Assembly (NCBI GenBank): GCA_021818265.1
Contig: JAKAEP010000001.1
Coordinates: 124,001-188,000, forward strand
Origin: Actinomycetes bacterium
Lineage (GTDB): Bacteria > Actinomycetota > Acidimicrobiia > Acidimicrobiales > RAAP-2
Length of the DNA stretch: 64,000 nucleotides
Direction: 5' to 3'
The first letter of the stretch is position 1. Every line of letters starts with the position of its first letter. Shown here piece by piece: positions 47,178-55,504 of the stretch. The notes below the pieces were generated by a model. That model did not search any database, had not been told where the DNA came from, and saw only the letters and a program-made list of their open reading frames with translations. The translations under genes and the position numbers were made by a program.

Positions 47178-47927
47178 GTGCTGCGCGCCCTCGGCCCCGA
47201 CCTGTTCGCCGAGACCTACGGCGAGGGGACCCTGCGGGTGGTCTGGCTCCACGGCTGGGCCCGCCGGGGCCAGGACTTCGCGGCGGCGGCGACCGAGCTG
47301 GCCCACCGGGGGGTGCGCTCGATCGCGCTCGACCTGCCGGGCTTCGGGGCCTCGGCGCCGCCGGCGCGCGCCGGGGGCGCCCGGGAGTACGCCGAGCTCG
47401 TCGGGCCCTCGCTCGAGACGGCGCTCGAGGGGCCGGTCGTCCTGGTCGGTCACTCCTTCGGGGGCACCGTCGCCACGGTGATCGCGGCACACCGGCCCGA
47501 GCTCGTGCGCGCCCTCGTCCTCACCGGCGCGCCGGTGCTGCGCACCTCGAGCGCCGCCCGCGCGCCCCTCTCGTACCGGGTGGTGCGCTGGGCGGCGCGG
47601 CGCGGGCTGGTCGGCGAGGCCCGTCTGGAGCGGGCCCGCCAGCGTCACGGCTCGACCGACTACCGCCGTGCGAGCGGGGTGATGCGCGAGGTGCTCGTCG
47701 CGGCCGTCAACGAGTCCTACGAGGACGAGCTCGCGCGCCTCAGTGTGCCGGTGCGCCTCGTGTGGGGAGCCCAGGACAGCGAGATCCCCGTGGCGGTCGC
47801 CGAGCGGGCCGCGGGGATCGTCGGCGCGGGCGCCGACCTGCGCGTCCTCGCCGGCGTCGGCCACCTCGTGCCGACCGAGGCCCCCGGGGCCCTCGTCGAG
47901 GTGGTCGAGGGGGCGCTCGGCTCGTGA
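47178..47927 (+). CDS. Alpha/beta hydrolase
   Basis: A 249-residue alpha/beta hydrolase with oxyanion strand VWLHGWARRGQDFAAAA (about 22-38), nucleophile elbow VVLVGHSFGGTVATV (about 90-104), acid region VPVRLVWGAQDSEIPV (about 190-205) and catalytic His in AGVGHLVPTEAPG (about 225-237). The family is broad and the substrate unknown. It is translationally coupled (GTGA) to the membrane MurF-like ligase, so a role at the cell envelope is plausible but only inferred. Confidence 0.83.
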   Translation: MLRALGPDLFAETYGEGTLRVVWLHGWARRGQDFAAAATELAHRGVRSIALDLPGFGASAPPARAGGAREYAELVGPSLETALEGPVVLVGHSFGGTVATVIAAHRPELVRALVLTGAPVLRTSSAARAPLSYRVVRWAARRGLVGEARLERARQRHGSTDYRRASGVMREVLVAAVNESYEDELARLSVPVRLVWGAQDSEIPVAVAERAAGIVGAGADLRVLAGVGHLVPTEAPGALVEVVEGALGS

Positions 47928-49504
47928 GCCCGGCCCTCGCCGTCGTCACGGCGGCCGCCCTCGGCCTCGCCTGGGCCGCCCAGATGGCCCGCTGGCTGCG
48001 GGTCCTGCAGCGCGAGCACTACGACGCGCGCGCGATGAGCCGGTTCCTCGGACGATGGACCTCGCCGCCGGCGCCCTCGGCGCGCGCGCTGGGCTCGCGC
48101 GGTCCCGCGAACCGGCTGCCGCGGCGTCCCTTCACCCTGAGCCACGCGCTGATCCTCGTGGTCGCGGTGAGCCTGCTGCTGCGCGCCGACGGGCTGCTCG
48201 TCGCGGCCACCGTCGTCTACGGGGCCCTCTGCCCGGTGGGGCTCGCGCTGCGCGGGCGCACGGGCGCGCTGGTCTTCACCCCGCGGCTCACGACGACCGC
48301 GGTCGCGGCCGCGGTGGTCTCGGTGGCGGTCGCCGCGGTGAGCCTCGCCACGAGCCGCCCGTACCTGGGCGCGGTGGTGGCGGTGTGGGCGGTCCCCCCG
48401 GTCCTCGACCTCGTGACCCGCCTGCTCAAGCCGCTCGAGGAGCGTCGCGCCCGGCGCTTCGTCGAGCGCGCGGCCCGCCGGCTCGCCGCGGTGCACCCGC
48501 GCGTGGTGGGGATCACCGGCTCCTACGGCAAGACCTCGACCAAGAACCACCTCGCCCAGCTGATCCAGGGCGCGCGCGCGGTGGTGGCCACCCCGCGCAG
48601 CTACAACAACCGGGCCGGCCTCTCGCGGGCCATCAACGAGGGCCTCGTCGAGGGCACCGAGGTCTTCGTCGCCGAGATGGGCACCTACGGGCCGGGGGAG
48701 ATCCGCGAGCTCTGCCGGTGGTTCCCGCCCGAGGTCTCGGTCGTCACGGCGATCGGGCCGGTGCACCTCGAGAGGATGGGCAGCCTCGACGTCATCGAGA
48801 CGGCCAAGCGCGAGATCACCGAGCGGGCGACGACGGTGGTGCTCAACGTCGACGACCCGCGCCTCGCGGGGTGGGCCACGCCGCTGCGGGTGGAGGGCAA
48901 GCGGGTCGTCACCGCCGCCAGCGCCGGCCCCGCCGACGTGCGCGTCGCGCACGAGGGCGATCAGTGGCGCGTCGTGGTCGGGGGCGAGGAGGTCGCGTGC
49001 GCGCCGGCGGTGGCGGGCCTGCAGGCGACCAACGTGGCCTGCGCGATCGGCGCCGCCCTCGCGCTCGAGGTGCCGCTGGAGGCCGTGGTCGCGGGGCTCG
49101 CGCGCCTCGCGCCGGTCGAGCACCGCCAGGGGGTCGCCCAGGCGGCCTCGGGCGTGGTCGTGATCGACGACACCTTCAACGCCAACCCGGCGAGCGCGAT
49201 GAGCGCCCTCGAGACGCTGCGCGAGGTCGAGGGGCCGGGTCGCCGGGTGGTCGTGACCCCGGGGCTCGTCGAGCTCGGCCGCGAGCAGCACACCGAGAAC
49301 CTGCGCCTCGGGCGGCGCGTCGCCGCCCTGGGCGCGGAGCTGGTGGTCGTCCAGCGCACCAACGTGGTGGCGCTCGCCCTGGGCTACGAGGGCCCGCTGC
49401 GCCGCTTCGACCGACGGGACCAGGCGGTCGAGTGGGTGCGCGCGAACCTGGGCCAGGGCGACGCCGTCTTGTACTTGAACGACCTGCCCGACCACTACCC
49501 TTGA
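47924..49504 (+). CDS. Membrane-anchored MurF-like Mur ligase
   Basis: A 526-residue protein. The first 180 residues hold several hydrophobic segments (about 3-20, 68-86, 90-108, 125-148, 152-165) that predict membrane anchoring. A Mur-ligase ATPase follows: Walker-type GITGSYGKTSTKN (about 195-207), TPRSYNNRAGLSRAINEGL (about 220-238), VFVAEMGTYGPGEI (about 245-258), NVDDPRL and the C-terminal VIDDTFNANPASAMSALETL (about 412-431), the MurF-type C-terminal motif. MurF adds D-Ala-D-Ala to the UDP-MurNAc-tripeptide; the next gene encodes D-Ala-D-Ala ligase, supporting that link. The canonical MurF is soluble, so this may be a second, membrane-associated ligase. Confidence 0.82.
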   Translation: MSPALAVVTAAALGLAWAAQMARWLRVLQREHYDARAMSRFLGRWTSPPAPSARALGSRGPANRLPRRPFTLSHALILVVAVSLLLRADGLLVAATVVYGALCPVGLALRGRTGALVFTPRLTTTAVAAAVVSVAVAAVSLATSRPYLGAVVAVWAVPPVLDLVTRLLKPLEERRARRFVERAARRLAAVHPRVVGITGSYGKTSTKNHLAQLIQGARAVVATPRSYNNRAGLSRAINEGLVEGTEVFVAEMGTYGPGEIRELCRWFPPEVSVVTAIGPVHLERMGSLDVIETAKREITERATTVVLNVDDPRLAGWATPLRVEGKRVVTAASAGPADVRVAHEGDQWRVVVGGEEVACAPAVAGLQATNVACAIGAALALEVPLEAVVAGLARLAPVEHRQGVAQAASGVVVIDDTFNANPASAMSALETLREVEGPGRRVVVTPGLVELGREQHTENLRLGRRVAALGAELVVVQRTNVVALALGYEGPLRRFDRRDQAVEWVRANLGQGDAVLYLNDLPDHYP

Positions 49505-49534
49505 TGACTTGATGAACTCGAGACGGGACCGGTC

Positions 49535-50641
49535 GTGACCATCGCGGTGCTCTTCGGGGGACCGGCCCCCGAGCACGACATCTCCATCCTGACCGGGCTG
49601 CAGGCCCTGCGCGAGCTGTCGCGCGCCGGGCGCGACCCGCTCGGGGTCTACTGGACCAAGACCGGGGCGTTCCTCGCCGTCGCGCCCGACGCCGAGGCCG
49701 AGGACTTCCTCGAGGGGGCGCCCAAGGGGTCGACCGAGCTGGCGCTGCGCGCGGGGCCCGACGGGGGACTCTTCAGCGTCGGCGGGCGGCTCAAGGGCGA
49801 GCGCCGCCTCGAGGTCGAGGCGGTCGTCGTGGCGACCCACGGCGCGCCCGGTGAGGACGGGACCCTCCAGGGGCTGCTCGACCTCGCCGGGCTGGCCTAC
49901 ACCGGCCCGAGCGTCGCGGGCGCGGCGATCGGCATGGACAAGTGGGTCTTCGGGTCGCTCGTCGCCGCGGCCGGCCTGCCCACGCTGCCGCGCGCGCTGC
50001 TCGGCCCCGACACCGACGTCCTCCCCTTCGACGGCCCCTACATCGTCAAGCCGCGCTTCGGCGGCTCCTCGATCGGGATCGATGTGGTGGCCGACCTCGC
50101 CACGGCCAGGGCGCGCCTGGCCACCAACACCCACCTCGCCAACGGCGCCGTCGTCGAGCCCTACCGGGAGGACCTGCGCGACGTCCAGATCGCCCTGCGC
50201 ACCCACCCCCGGCTCGAGCTCTCCGCGATCGAGCGGCCGCTGCGGCGCAGCGGCGGCGCCGAGATCCTCGACTACCGCGACAAGTACGTCGGGGGCGAGG
50301 GGATGGTGAGCGCGCCGCGCGAGCTGCCGGCCGTCCTCGCGCCCGGCCAGCGCGAGGAGGTGGAGCGCTGCGCGCGCGCCATCGCCTCGGTGGCCCTGGT
50401 GCGCGGCGTCGCCCGGGTGGACTTCCTCGCCAACGACGACGAGCTCTACGTCAACGAGATCAACACCATCCCCGGCTCGCTCGCGAAGTACCTCTTCGTC
50501 GAGCCGCCCCTCGCCTTCGCCGACCTACTGGGTGACCTGGTGGCGGAGGCGCGCCAGCGCCCAACTCATCGCTACAGCGTCGCGGGGGCCGACGGCACGG
50601 TCCTGCGCTCGGCGGGCTCCATCGCGGCCAAACTCGCGTAG
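49535..50641 (+). CDS. ddl: D-alanine--D-alanine ligase
   Basis: Makes D-Ala-D-Ala for peptidoglycan. The 368-residue ATP-grasp enzyme has the N-terminal VLFGGPAPEHDISILTG (about 5-21), VVVATHGAPGEDGTLQGLLD (about 94-113) with YTGPSVAGAAIGMDK (about 119-133), the ATP-grasp loop KPRFGGSSIGI (about 172-182), YRDKYVGGEGM (about 247-257) and metal-binding VDFLANDDELYVNEINTIPG (about 294-313). The GTG start lies 30 bp after the MurF-like gene. A TACCCT box overlaps the end of that gene. Its last 117 bp overlap the end of the opposing regulator gene. Confidence 0.92.
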   Translation: MTIAVLFGGPAPEHDISILTGLQALRELSRAGRDPLGVYWTKTGAFLAVAPDAEAEDFLEGAPKGSTELALRAGPDGGLFSVGGRLKGERRLEVEAVVVATHGAPGEDGTLQGLLDLAGLAYTGPSVAGAAIGMDKWVFGSLVAAAGLPTLPRALLGPDTDVLPFDGPYIVKPRFGGSSIGIDVVADLATARARLATNTHLANGAVVEPYREDLRDVQIALRTHPRLELSAIERPLRRSGGAEILDYRDKYVGGEGMVSAPRELPAVLAPGQREEVERCARAIASVALVRGVARVDFLANDDELYVNEINTIPGSLAKYLFVEPPLAFADLLGDLVAEARQRPTHRYSVAGADGTVLRSAGSIAAKLA

Positions 50642-52189
50642 GCGCGGCACGGCCGCGAGCGCCTCGCGCAGCGCGTCGCTGTAGGGGTCGACGAGCAGCC
50701 CCTGCTCGAGTGCCCAGAACGCCCGCTCGTACTCGGCCCGGCCCCTCGCGTGGTGGCACAGGGCGAGGGCGGCCCACTCCCCGTCGCGGGCGAGGCGGGC
50801 CGCGTGGCCCTCGGCGAGGAACCACTCGAAGCCGCGCAGCGCGCTGGCGAGCGGCTCGCCCTGGACGAGGCGCAGCGCGCGCTGGGCCAGTGCCGCCGAC
50901 TCCGCTCCGCTCGCCTCGCGGGCGCGCGCGACGAGGCCGGTGAACTCCTCGAGGTCCGAGCCGATCCCGTGGGTCACGTAGAGCCCGGCCGAGGTCACCG
51001 GGTGGAGCCGGGGGCCGCGGCCGTCGCCGCCGAGGCTGCGCCGCACCGCGCTCGCGGTGTTGGCGAGCGTGCGGGTCGAGGCGTCGGCGTCGGCGTGGCC
51101 GAGCACGCGGGTGCGCAGCCGCTCGCCGGTCACCGGCTCGTGGCGGTGCAGGGCGAGGTAGGCCGTCATCTCGACGCAGCGCCGCCGCAGCGTCTCGACG
51201 AAGGGCTCCACGAGACCGGTGACCCGCGGCTCGGCCCGCAGCAGCTCGACGCGCGGACCCGACGGGGCGCCGGAGCCCTCGAGCGCGGCCCCGACGCGGT
51301 GCTCGAGGGTGACGGCGCTCGCGAGCAGATCGTCGTCGAGGCGGGCCGCGTCGCCGAGGTAGAGGACGACGGCCCGCCGCAGGGCGCGCGTCGCCAGGGC
51401 GTGCAAGAGCTCGTCCTCTCCTCGCGCGACCACGAGCCGCTCCGGGCCGAGGCTGACGGCGTGGGCGACGGCGTCCTCGACGCCCCAGCCCGGGGCGAGA
51501 ACGAGCCGTCCGCCCTCGCGCGCGAAGGCGACGCGCACGCCGTCGGGCCCCTCGGCGAGCACGCACGCCACGAGGGGGAAGAGGGGCTCGTCGGGGCCGG
51601 CGTCGAGCGGCCCGGCGGGCACGACGACCACCCCGTCGCGGTCCCGGCCGCAGCGCGCCGCCACGCGTCGGACCGTCCCGGGGTCGCGGGCGCGCAGGAG
51701 CGCGATCGATTCCTCGACGTCGAGGCCGTCGGCCCCCTCGTCGCGCAGGGTGTCGCCGCGGCGCTTGGCGGCGAGCGCGAGCGGGATTGCGCCGAGCCCG
51801 GCCGCGACCGGGACCCGGGGCGCCGGGGCCCGGGGCCCGCGCGCGGCGGCGGCGACCGCGACCGGCGGCGGGGTCGCGCTCGGGGGATGGGTGGGCGCCG
51901 CGACGAGGGCCAGCGCCCCGACCACGAGCCCGGCGAGCCAGGCGCTCGCGCCCGGCCCGACGGGGCGGCCCTGGCGCAGGCGCACCGCGTTGCGCCCGAC
52001 CTGGGCGACGAAGCCGACCCACAGCCCGGCCAGGGCGACGAGCGCGACCCGCACCAGGGCCTGGTGGGCGGAGTCGGGCGCGCGCCAGCGGGCCACCACG
52101 ACGTAGGGCAGGAGCGCCACGTAGAGGGTGAGCGCGCCGCGGGGGACCCACGCGGCCGCCGGGCTCAGCCGTCGGGGGTCAGCTGCCAC
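50525..52189 (-). CDS. Membrane protein with C-terminal BTAD-type transcriptional regulator region
   Basis: A roughly 550-residue protein. The N-terminal part has about three hydrophobic segments (TLYVALLPYVVVA; LVRVALVALAGLWVGFVAQV; WLAGLVVGALALVAAP), a middle low-conservation region follows, and the C-terminal 180 residues resemble an OmpR-type winged helix plus bacterial transcriptional activation domain: TAYLALHRHEPVTGERLRTR, ANTASAVRRSLGG, EWFLAEGHAARLARDGEWAA, ALEQGLLVDPYSDALREALA. The start is uncertain: GTG 52189 (overlapping the upstream gene by 25 bp), a CTG at 52168 that overlaps the upstream stop, or GTG 52120. It probably acts with the anchored and sigma-like proteins encoded upstream. 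Its 3' end overlaps ddl by 117 bp. Confidence 0.68.
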   Translation of the reverse strand: MAADPRRLSPAAAWVPRGALTLYVALLPYVVVARWRAPDSAHQALVRVALVALAGLWVGFVAQVGRNAVRLRQGRPVGPGASAWLAGLVVGALALVAAPTHPPSATPPPVAVAAAARGPRAPAPRVPVAAGLGAIPLALAAKRRGDTLRDEGADGLDVEESIALLRARDPGTVRRVAARCGRDRDGVVVVPAGPLDAGPDEPLFPLVACVLAEGPDGVRVAFAREGGRLVLAPGWGVEDAVAHAVSLGPERLVVARGEDELLHALATRALRRAVVLYLGDAARLDDDLLASAVTLEHRVGAALEGSGAPSGPRVELLRAEPRVTGLVEPFVETLRRRCVEMTAYLALHRHEPVTGERLRTRVLGHADADASTRTLANTASAVRRSLGGDGRGPRLHPVTSAGLYVTHGIGSDLEEFTGLVARAREASGAESAALAQRALRLVQGEPLASALRGFEWFLAEGHAARLARDGEWAALALCHHARGRAEYERAFWALEQGLLVDPYSDALREALAAVPRLREFGRDGARRAQDRAVGPRDAVAMSWALARLRHQVTQ

Positions 52190-52779
52190 GTCACCGCCTG
52201 GCCCGTCGGGTCGGCCAGCGCGAGCTGGCACGGGGTCGAGCCCACCGCGAAGCTGGCCGCGACCGCTGTCGCCTGTACGCCGCAGGTGAGGGTCGCCGAG
52301 AGGGGCGCGCTCGAGGCGAGGGTCCAGGTGCGCGGGCCGGCCAGCGGCACGACGACGCTGGACAGCCCCGCGCCGAGCCGCCCGGCGACGGGCCCGCTCG
52401 TCGCGGAGGCGCCGACGGAGGCGGTGGCGCTCGAGGCGGTCGAGCTCGACGAGGCGGCGGTACTCGGCGCGGGGGCCGTCCGGTCCGGCCCCGACGAGGT
52501 CGCGTTGCTCGCGGCGATCGTGGTCGTCGTCGACGCCGCCGTGTCCGCGGGGATCGGGGTCACCCGGCGTTGAGTCGACCGCCGGGGGCGTGCCGGCGGA
52601 GGCGTCGAGGACGTCGTCGCCACCGGGGGCGCGCTCGAGGACGGGCGCGCCGGCGGCGCCGCCGACGGGGAGCCGCCCCGGCCCGTCGACCCGAGGGTCA
52701 GCACCAGCACGATCAACAGCAACGGGCTCGACCACAGGACCCACGCCGACGCGGCGGGCAGGCGACGACGACGGGTCAT
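52165..52779 (-). CDS. Membrane-anchored Ser/Thr/Pro/Ala-rich protein of unknown function
   Basis: A roughly 204-residue protein that I do not recognise. A basic start (MTRRRRLP) leads to one membrane segment (SAWVLWSSPLLLIVLVLTLG, about 13-32), a Ser/Thr/Pro/Ala-rich spacer (about 33-135), and a small C-terminal domain of about 70 residues with two cysteines (TLTCGVQAT and GSTPCQLALA) that may form a disulfide outside the cell. The layout fits a surface-displayed or pilus-like accessory domain. The ATG at 52779 is preferred; a start at 52809 would add ten residues. It overlaps the downstream BTAD-type gene, so the two are probably coupled. Confidence 0.6.
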   Translation of the reverse strand: MTRRRRLPAASAWVLWSSPLLLIVLVLTLGSTGRGGSPSAAPPARPSSSAPPVATTSSTPPPARPRRSTQRRVTPIPADTAASTTTTIAASNATSSGPDRTAPAPSTAASSSSTASSATASVGASATSGPVAGRLGAGLSSVVVPLAGPRTWTLASSAPLSATLTCGVQATAVAASFAVGSTPCQLALADPTGQAVTWQLTPDG

Positions 52780-52837
52780 AAGGTCCCCGCAGGGTACGTG
52801 GCTCATCACTCATTCCACTGGGTTCTCTCACAACGGC

Positions 52838-53533
52838 TCATAGGAGGTGGTGCTGGGCGAAGTGGCGCAGCTCGCCCTGGAGGGCCTGGGGGTGGGAGTG
52901 GTCGGCGGCCGCCAGCTCGCGCAGGCTACGCCCCTCGAAGACGCGCGCGTAGGTGAGCCGCGCGAGCCGGGCGTGCGGACCGGCGGCGAGGTCGCTCAGG
53001 CGGGCGAGCAGCGGCGAGGACTCGACGGCGGGGCGCTCGAGGTCGAGTCGGCCGACGTCGCGGGCGGCCTTCTCCTTGAGCAGCCACCGGCGAAGCCGGC
53101 CCCGCAACGCCGAGAGCAGGTCGGGCGCCGCGTAGGGGCGGGACTGGCCGGCCCAGTCGAGGACGAGCTCGCCGAGCAGCGAGACCGCGATCGCGACCGT
53201 CTCGGAGGGCTCGTCCACGATCCCCTCGCCGAAGCGGAGCTGGCGACAGACGCCGACGAGTCCGGGGAGCAGGGTCTGGACGAGCGCGCGCTGGATCGAG
53301 CGGTCTCGGGCCTCCTCGAGGAGGGCCCGCACGAGGGCGGCGCGCTCGAGGACCGAGCGCCCCGAGCGCGACTCGCACAGCGCGACGACGTCGACGAGGT
53401 CCGTGCACCCCCCCAAAGAGAGGTCGGGGTGGCCGTCGGCGAGGCGCCGGCAGGCCGCCCTTGCCGCGGGGTCGCGGCCGGTGTGGCGCCACTCGGCGCG
53501 CATCGCGGAGAGGAGGTCGTGGTGGTGGTTCAT
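52838..53533 (-). CDS. Divergent sigma-factor-like protein, function unknown
   Basis: A 231-residue helical protein. The central part (ALVQTLLPGLVGVCRQLRFG, about 86-105, through LLSALRGRLRRWLLKEKAA) is reminiscent of sigma-70 region 2, and the C-terminus (LARLTYARVFEGRSLRELAA followed by ADHSHPQALQGELR, about 190-223) looks like a region 4 helix-turn-helix. Similarity is weak by eye, so a sigma-like or other DNA-binding protein is a suggestion only. The ATG at 53533 has a GGTGGAG site; an upstream in-frame extension lacks family character. It lies just upstream of the anchored and BTAD-type genes on the same strand. Confidence 0.6.
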   Translation of the reverse strand: MNHHHDLLSAMRAEWRHTGRDPAARAACRRLADGHPDLSLGGCTDLVDVVALCESRSGRSVLERAALVRALLEEARDRSIQRALVQTLLPGLVGVCRQLRFGEGIVDEPSETVAIAVSLLGELVLDWAGQSRPYAAPDLLSALRGRLRRWLLKEKAARDVGRLDLERPAVESSPLLARLSDLAAGPHARLARLTYARVFEGRSLRELAAADHSHPQALQGELRHFAQHHLL

Positions 53534-53655
53534 GGACCCACTCCACCGGGGGCCACGCACCACGGGGCGACCCCCATGACTCCCTCGCACGCGCCACGTC
53601 CCACGCCGACCAGGGTGACCCCACCCGTTCACAGCGCGGCGCACAGCGCTGGTCG

Positions 53656-53661
53656 TAGGCT
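53656..53661 (+). promoter_or_regulatory. -10 box TAGGCT of the acidic-protein gene
   Basis: TANNNT hexamer 6 bp before the GTG at 53668. The 134-bp spacer 53534-53667 shows nothing else apart from the ribosome-binding site of the opposing gene. Confidence 0.5.
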
Positions 53662-53667
53662 GCACCC

Positions 53668-54033
53668 GTGGACATCGAGGCCTTCTACGAGCAGAACGAG
53701 GCGCGGCGCGAGAGCGCCGAACTGGAGTACGGCGACGAGTGGACCGACGCCACGGGCAACCGCTACGAGCTCGCGTGGGTCGAGGACACCGGCGAGCTCT
53801 ACCTCATGGTCGAGCCCGAGGCCGTCGTGACCGAGGACATGTTCGGCGACTTCCTGGTGTCGGACGAGCCGGTGGGCGAGCTCCAGGTCGTGGTCGTGGC
53901 GACGGTCCGCTCCGAGAGCGACCTCGAGGACCGGCTCGCCGGGTGGGAGGACCACATGGGCGAGGCCAACTCGCTGCGCTGGCTGCACCAGCGGCTCAGC
54001 GTGAGCGGCGACGCGGACCTCGACGACGCGTAG
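53668..54033 (+). CDS. Conserved-looking acidic protein of unknown function
   Basis: A 121-residue, strongly acidic protein (many Asp and Glu, few Lys) without signal peptide or membrane segment. It begins DIEAFYEQNEARRESAELEYG and has an alternating strand-like middle (NRYELAWVEDTGELYLMVEP, DFLVSDEPVGELQVVVVATV) and a helical end (LEDRLAGWEDHMGEANSLRW). I do not recognise the family. The leaderless promoter and typical codon use support a real gene. Confidence 0.65.
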   Translation: MDIEAFYEQNEARRESAELEYGDEWTDATGNRYELAWVEDTGELYLMVEPEAVVTEDMFGDFLVSDEPVGELQVVVVATVRSESDLEDRLAGWEDHMGEANSLRWLHQRLSVSGDADLDDA

Positions 54034-54087
54034 GGCCCGCCACGGGTCGTGTGGTGGCCGGACCCTCACCCCGCGCAGCGAGCCCAG

Positions 54088-54093
54088 TAGCGT
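54088..54093 (+). promoter_or_regulatory. -10 box TAGCGT of the secreted GH25-like gene
   Basis: TANNNT hexamer 28 bp before the ATG at 54122, which has a GGGCGGAG ribosome-binding site. Confidence 0.4.
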
Positions 54094-54121
54094 GTCGGGC
54101 GTCGATCGAGGGGGCGGAGAG

Positions 54122-55087
54122 ATGATCAAGGTCCACAGGCCCGTCGGGTGGTCGCGCGTCGTGCTGGTGGCGACGGCCGTGACCGCGGTCGTGGCGTTGG
54201 GCGCGGCGCCGGCGTCGGCGCTGAAGCCCACCGGGCACGGGGGCGGTGGTGGGGGAGGCAACGGTGGCGGGGGCAGCGCGTCGGCGACCGGGAACGACGT
54301 GTCGTACCCCCAGTGCGGTACCACCCTCCCCACCGGTCAGGCATTCGGGATCGTCGGACTGACCGGGGGGCTGGCGGACACCCTGAACCCCTGCTTCGGG
54401 CCAACGAGCGCGTACCCGAGCTACTCCCAGAGCGAGCTCTACTGGGCGGTCGCGACCTCGGTGGGAGGGACCACCCAGCCGGCGGCGTCGCTCTACGTCA
54501 ACACGGCGGACCCGGGAAACGTCTACAACGGCACTGTGATCACCGACTGGCCGACGTCGGGCTCCACGCCTTACGGCACCTGCGCGACCACCCAGGTGAC
54601 AGTGTCGAACGGGACCGCAACCGTCGGGGCCGACTCGGACGCGTGCGCGTGGCAGTACGGATACGACAAGGCGACCCAGGACGCACAGTGGCTGGTCCAA
54701 GCGGCCGGCGCGATCGACAGCCAGGGCCCACCGGCATCGGTGCCGGGAACGCCCGACGCGTATCCGTGGTGGCTCGACGTCGAGACCGCGAATACGTGGC
54801 AGTCCGATCTGACCATGAACGTCGCAGACCTGCAGGGCATGATCGCGGGCCTCCAGTCCGCTGGGGTGACCAGCGTTGGGGTCTACTCGACGTCGACACA
54901 GTGGAACTCGATCACGGGAGGGACGAGCAGCGCGTCGGGGGCGCTCTATCAGTTGGCGAACTGGATCCCCGGGGCGCGAACGTCCGGCGAAGCGCAGAGC
55001 GCGTGTTCCCAGACCTCCTTCACTGGAGGCGCCGTGGTGCTGACCCAGTGGGCGGGCCACCCCGTCGACGGTGACGTCGCGTGCTAG
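54122..55087 (+). CDS. Secreted GH25-like (DUF1906-type) barrel protein
   Basis: A 321-residue exported protein. The signal peptide (VVLVATAVTAVVALGAAPASA, about 13-33) is followed by a Gly-rich linker (about 38-52) and a single domain: NDVSYPQCG (about 59-67), FGIVGLTGG (about 77-85), YPWWLDVETANTW (about 214-226) with an acidic D-x-E pair as in glycoside hydrolase 25-like barrels, VGVYSTSTQW (about 255-264), and LTQWAGHPVDGDVAC at the end. Seven or more cysteines suggest disulfides. Peptidoglycan binding or cleavage is a guess from the fold. The coding sequence is poorer in G+C and richer in Thr, Ser, Asn and Gln than its neighbours, which may reflect export or transfer. Confidence 0.7.
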   Translation: MIKVHRPVGWSRVVLVATAVTAVVALGAAPASALKPTGHGGGGGGGNGGGGSASATGNDVSYPQCGTTLPTGQAFGIVGLTGGLADTLNPCFGPTSAYPSYSQSELYWAVATSVGGTTQPAASLYVNTADPGNVYNGTVITDWPTSGSTPYGTCATTQVTVSNGTATVGADSDACAWQYGYDKATQDAQWLVQAAGAIDSQGPPASVPGTPDAYPWWLDVETANTWQSDLTMNVADLQGMIAGLQSAGVTSVGVYSTSTQWNSITGGTSSASGALYQLANWIPGARTSGEAQSACSQTSFTGGAVVLTQWAGHPVDGDVAC

Positions 55088-55129
55088 GGCGAGGTCCGGA
55101 GGCGGGCCGGCGCAAGGTCTAGCGACTAG

Positions 55130-55504
55130 CTAGAGATAGGGCGTCGAGGAGTCGGCGATCGAGCACATGCGCGTGAGCGTCGCCACGAGGTTCGCGAGCG
55201 GCACGCGCTCGGCCTCGTTGATCGTCGTCATGAGCGGGTTCCAGCTGCCGTCCGACGACGTCGCGCGCGCGGCGGCCGGGGTGCCCTTCAACAGCACGGC
55301 CACGGCCCGCGAGCGCAGCGCGGCTCGTCGCGCTGCGGTGATGCCGGGGGCGTCCGAGCGGGCCTGCAGGGCGAGCGCCCGGTGGACGTAGGCGCAGCTC
55401 GCGCGCGCGTCGGCCACCGCGCCCCCGGTGCCACAGGCCGACAGGCCGAGCGCAGCGGCGGAGAGGGCGACGGCGACGAGGGCGGCGCGACCTAGGCGAG
55501 CCAC
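55130..55504 (-). CDS. Small putative lipoprotein
   Basis: A 124-residue protein with a lipoprotein signal peptide: RLGRAALVAVALSAAALG then the lipobox LSAC (Cys about 23). The mature part is helical and contains two further cysteines (RASCAYVHRAL and LTRMCSIADS) and a repeat-like Ala/Arg helix. The family is not recognised. The GTG start at 55504 is chosen because it gives the complete signal peptide; it overlaps the end of the upstream gene by 13 bp. Confidence 0.65.
   Translation of the reverse strand: MARLGRAALVAVALSAAALGLSACGTGGAVADARASCAYVHRALALQARSDAPGITAARRAALRSRAVAVLLKGTPAAARATSSDGSWNPLMTTINEAERVPLANLVATLTRMCSIADSSTPYL

Noticed and set aside
50525-52831. 768-codon reading of the BTAD-type gene
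   Set aside because: The first 215 codons are the out-of-frame mirror of the upstream anchored-protein gene; the real start is near 52189-52120.
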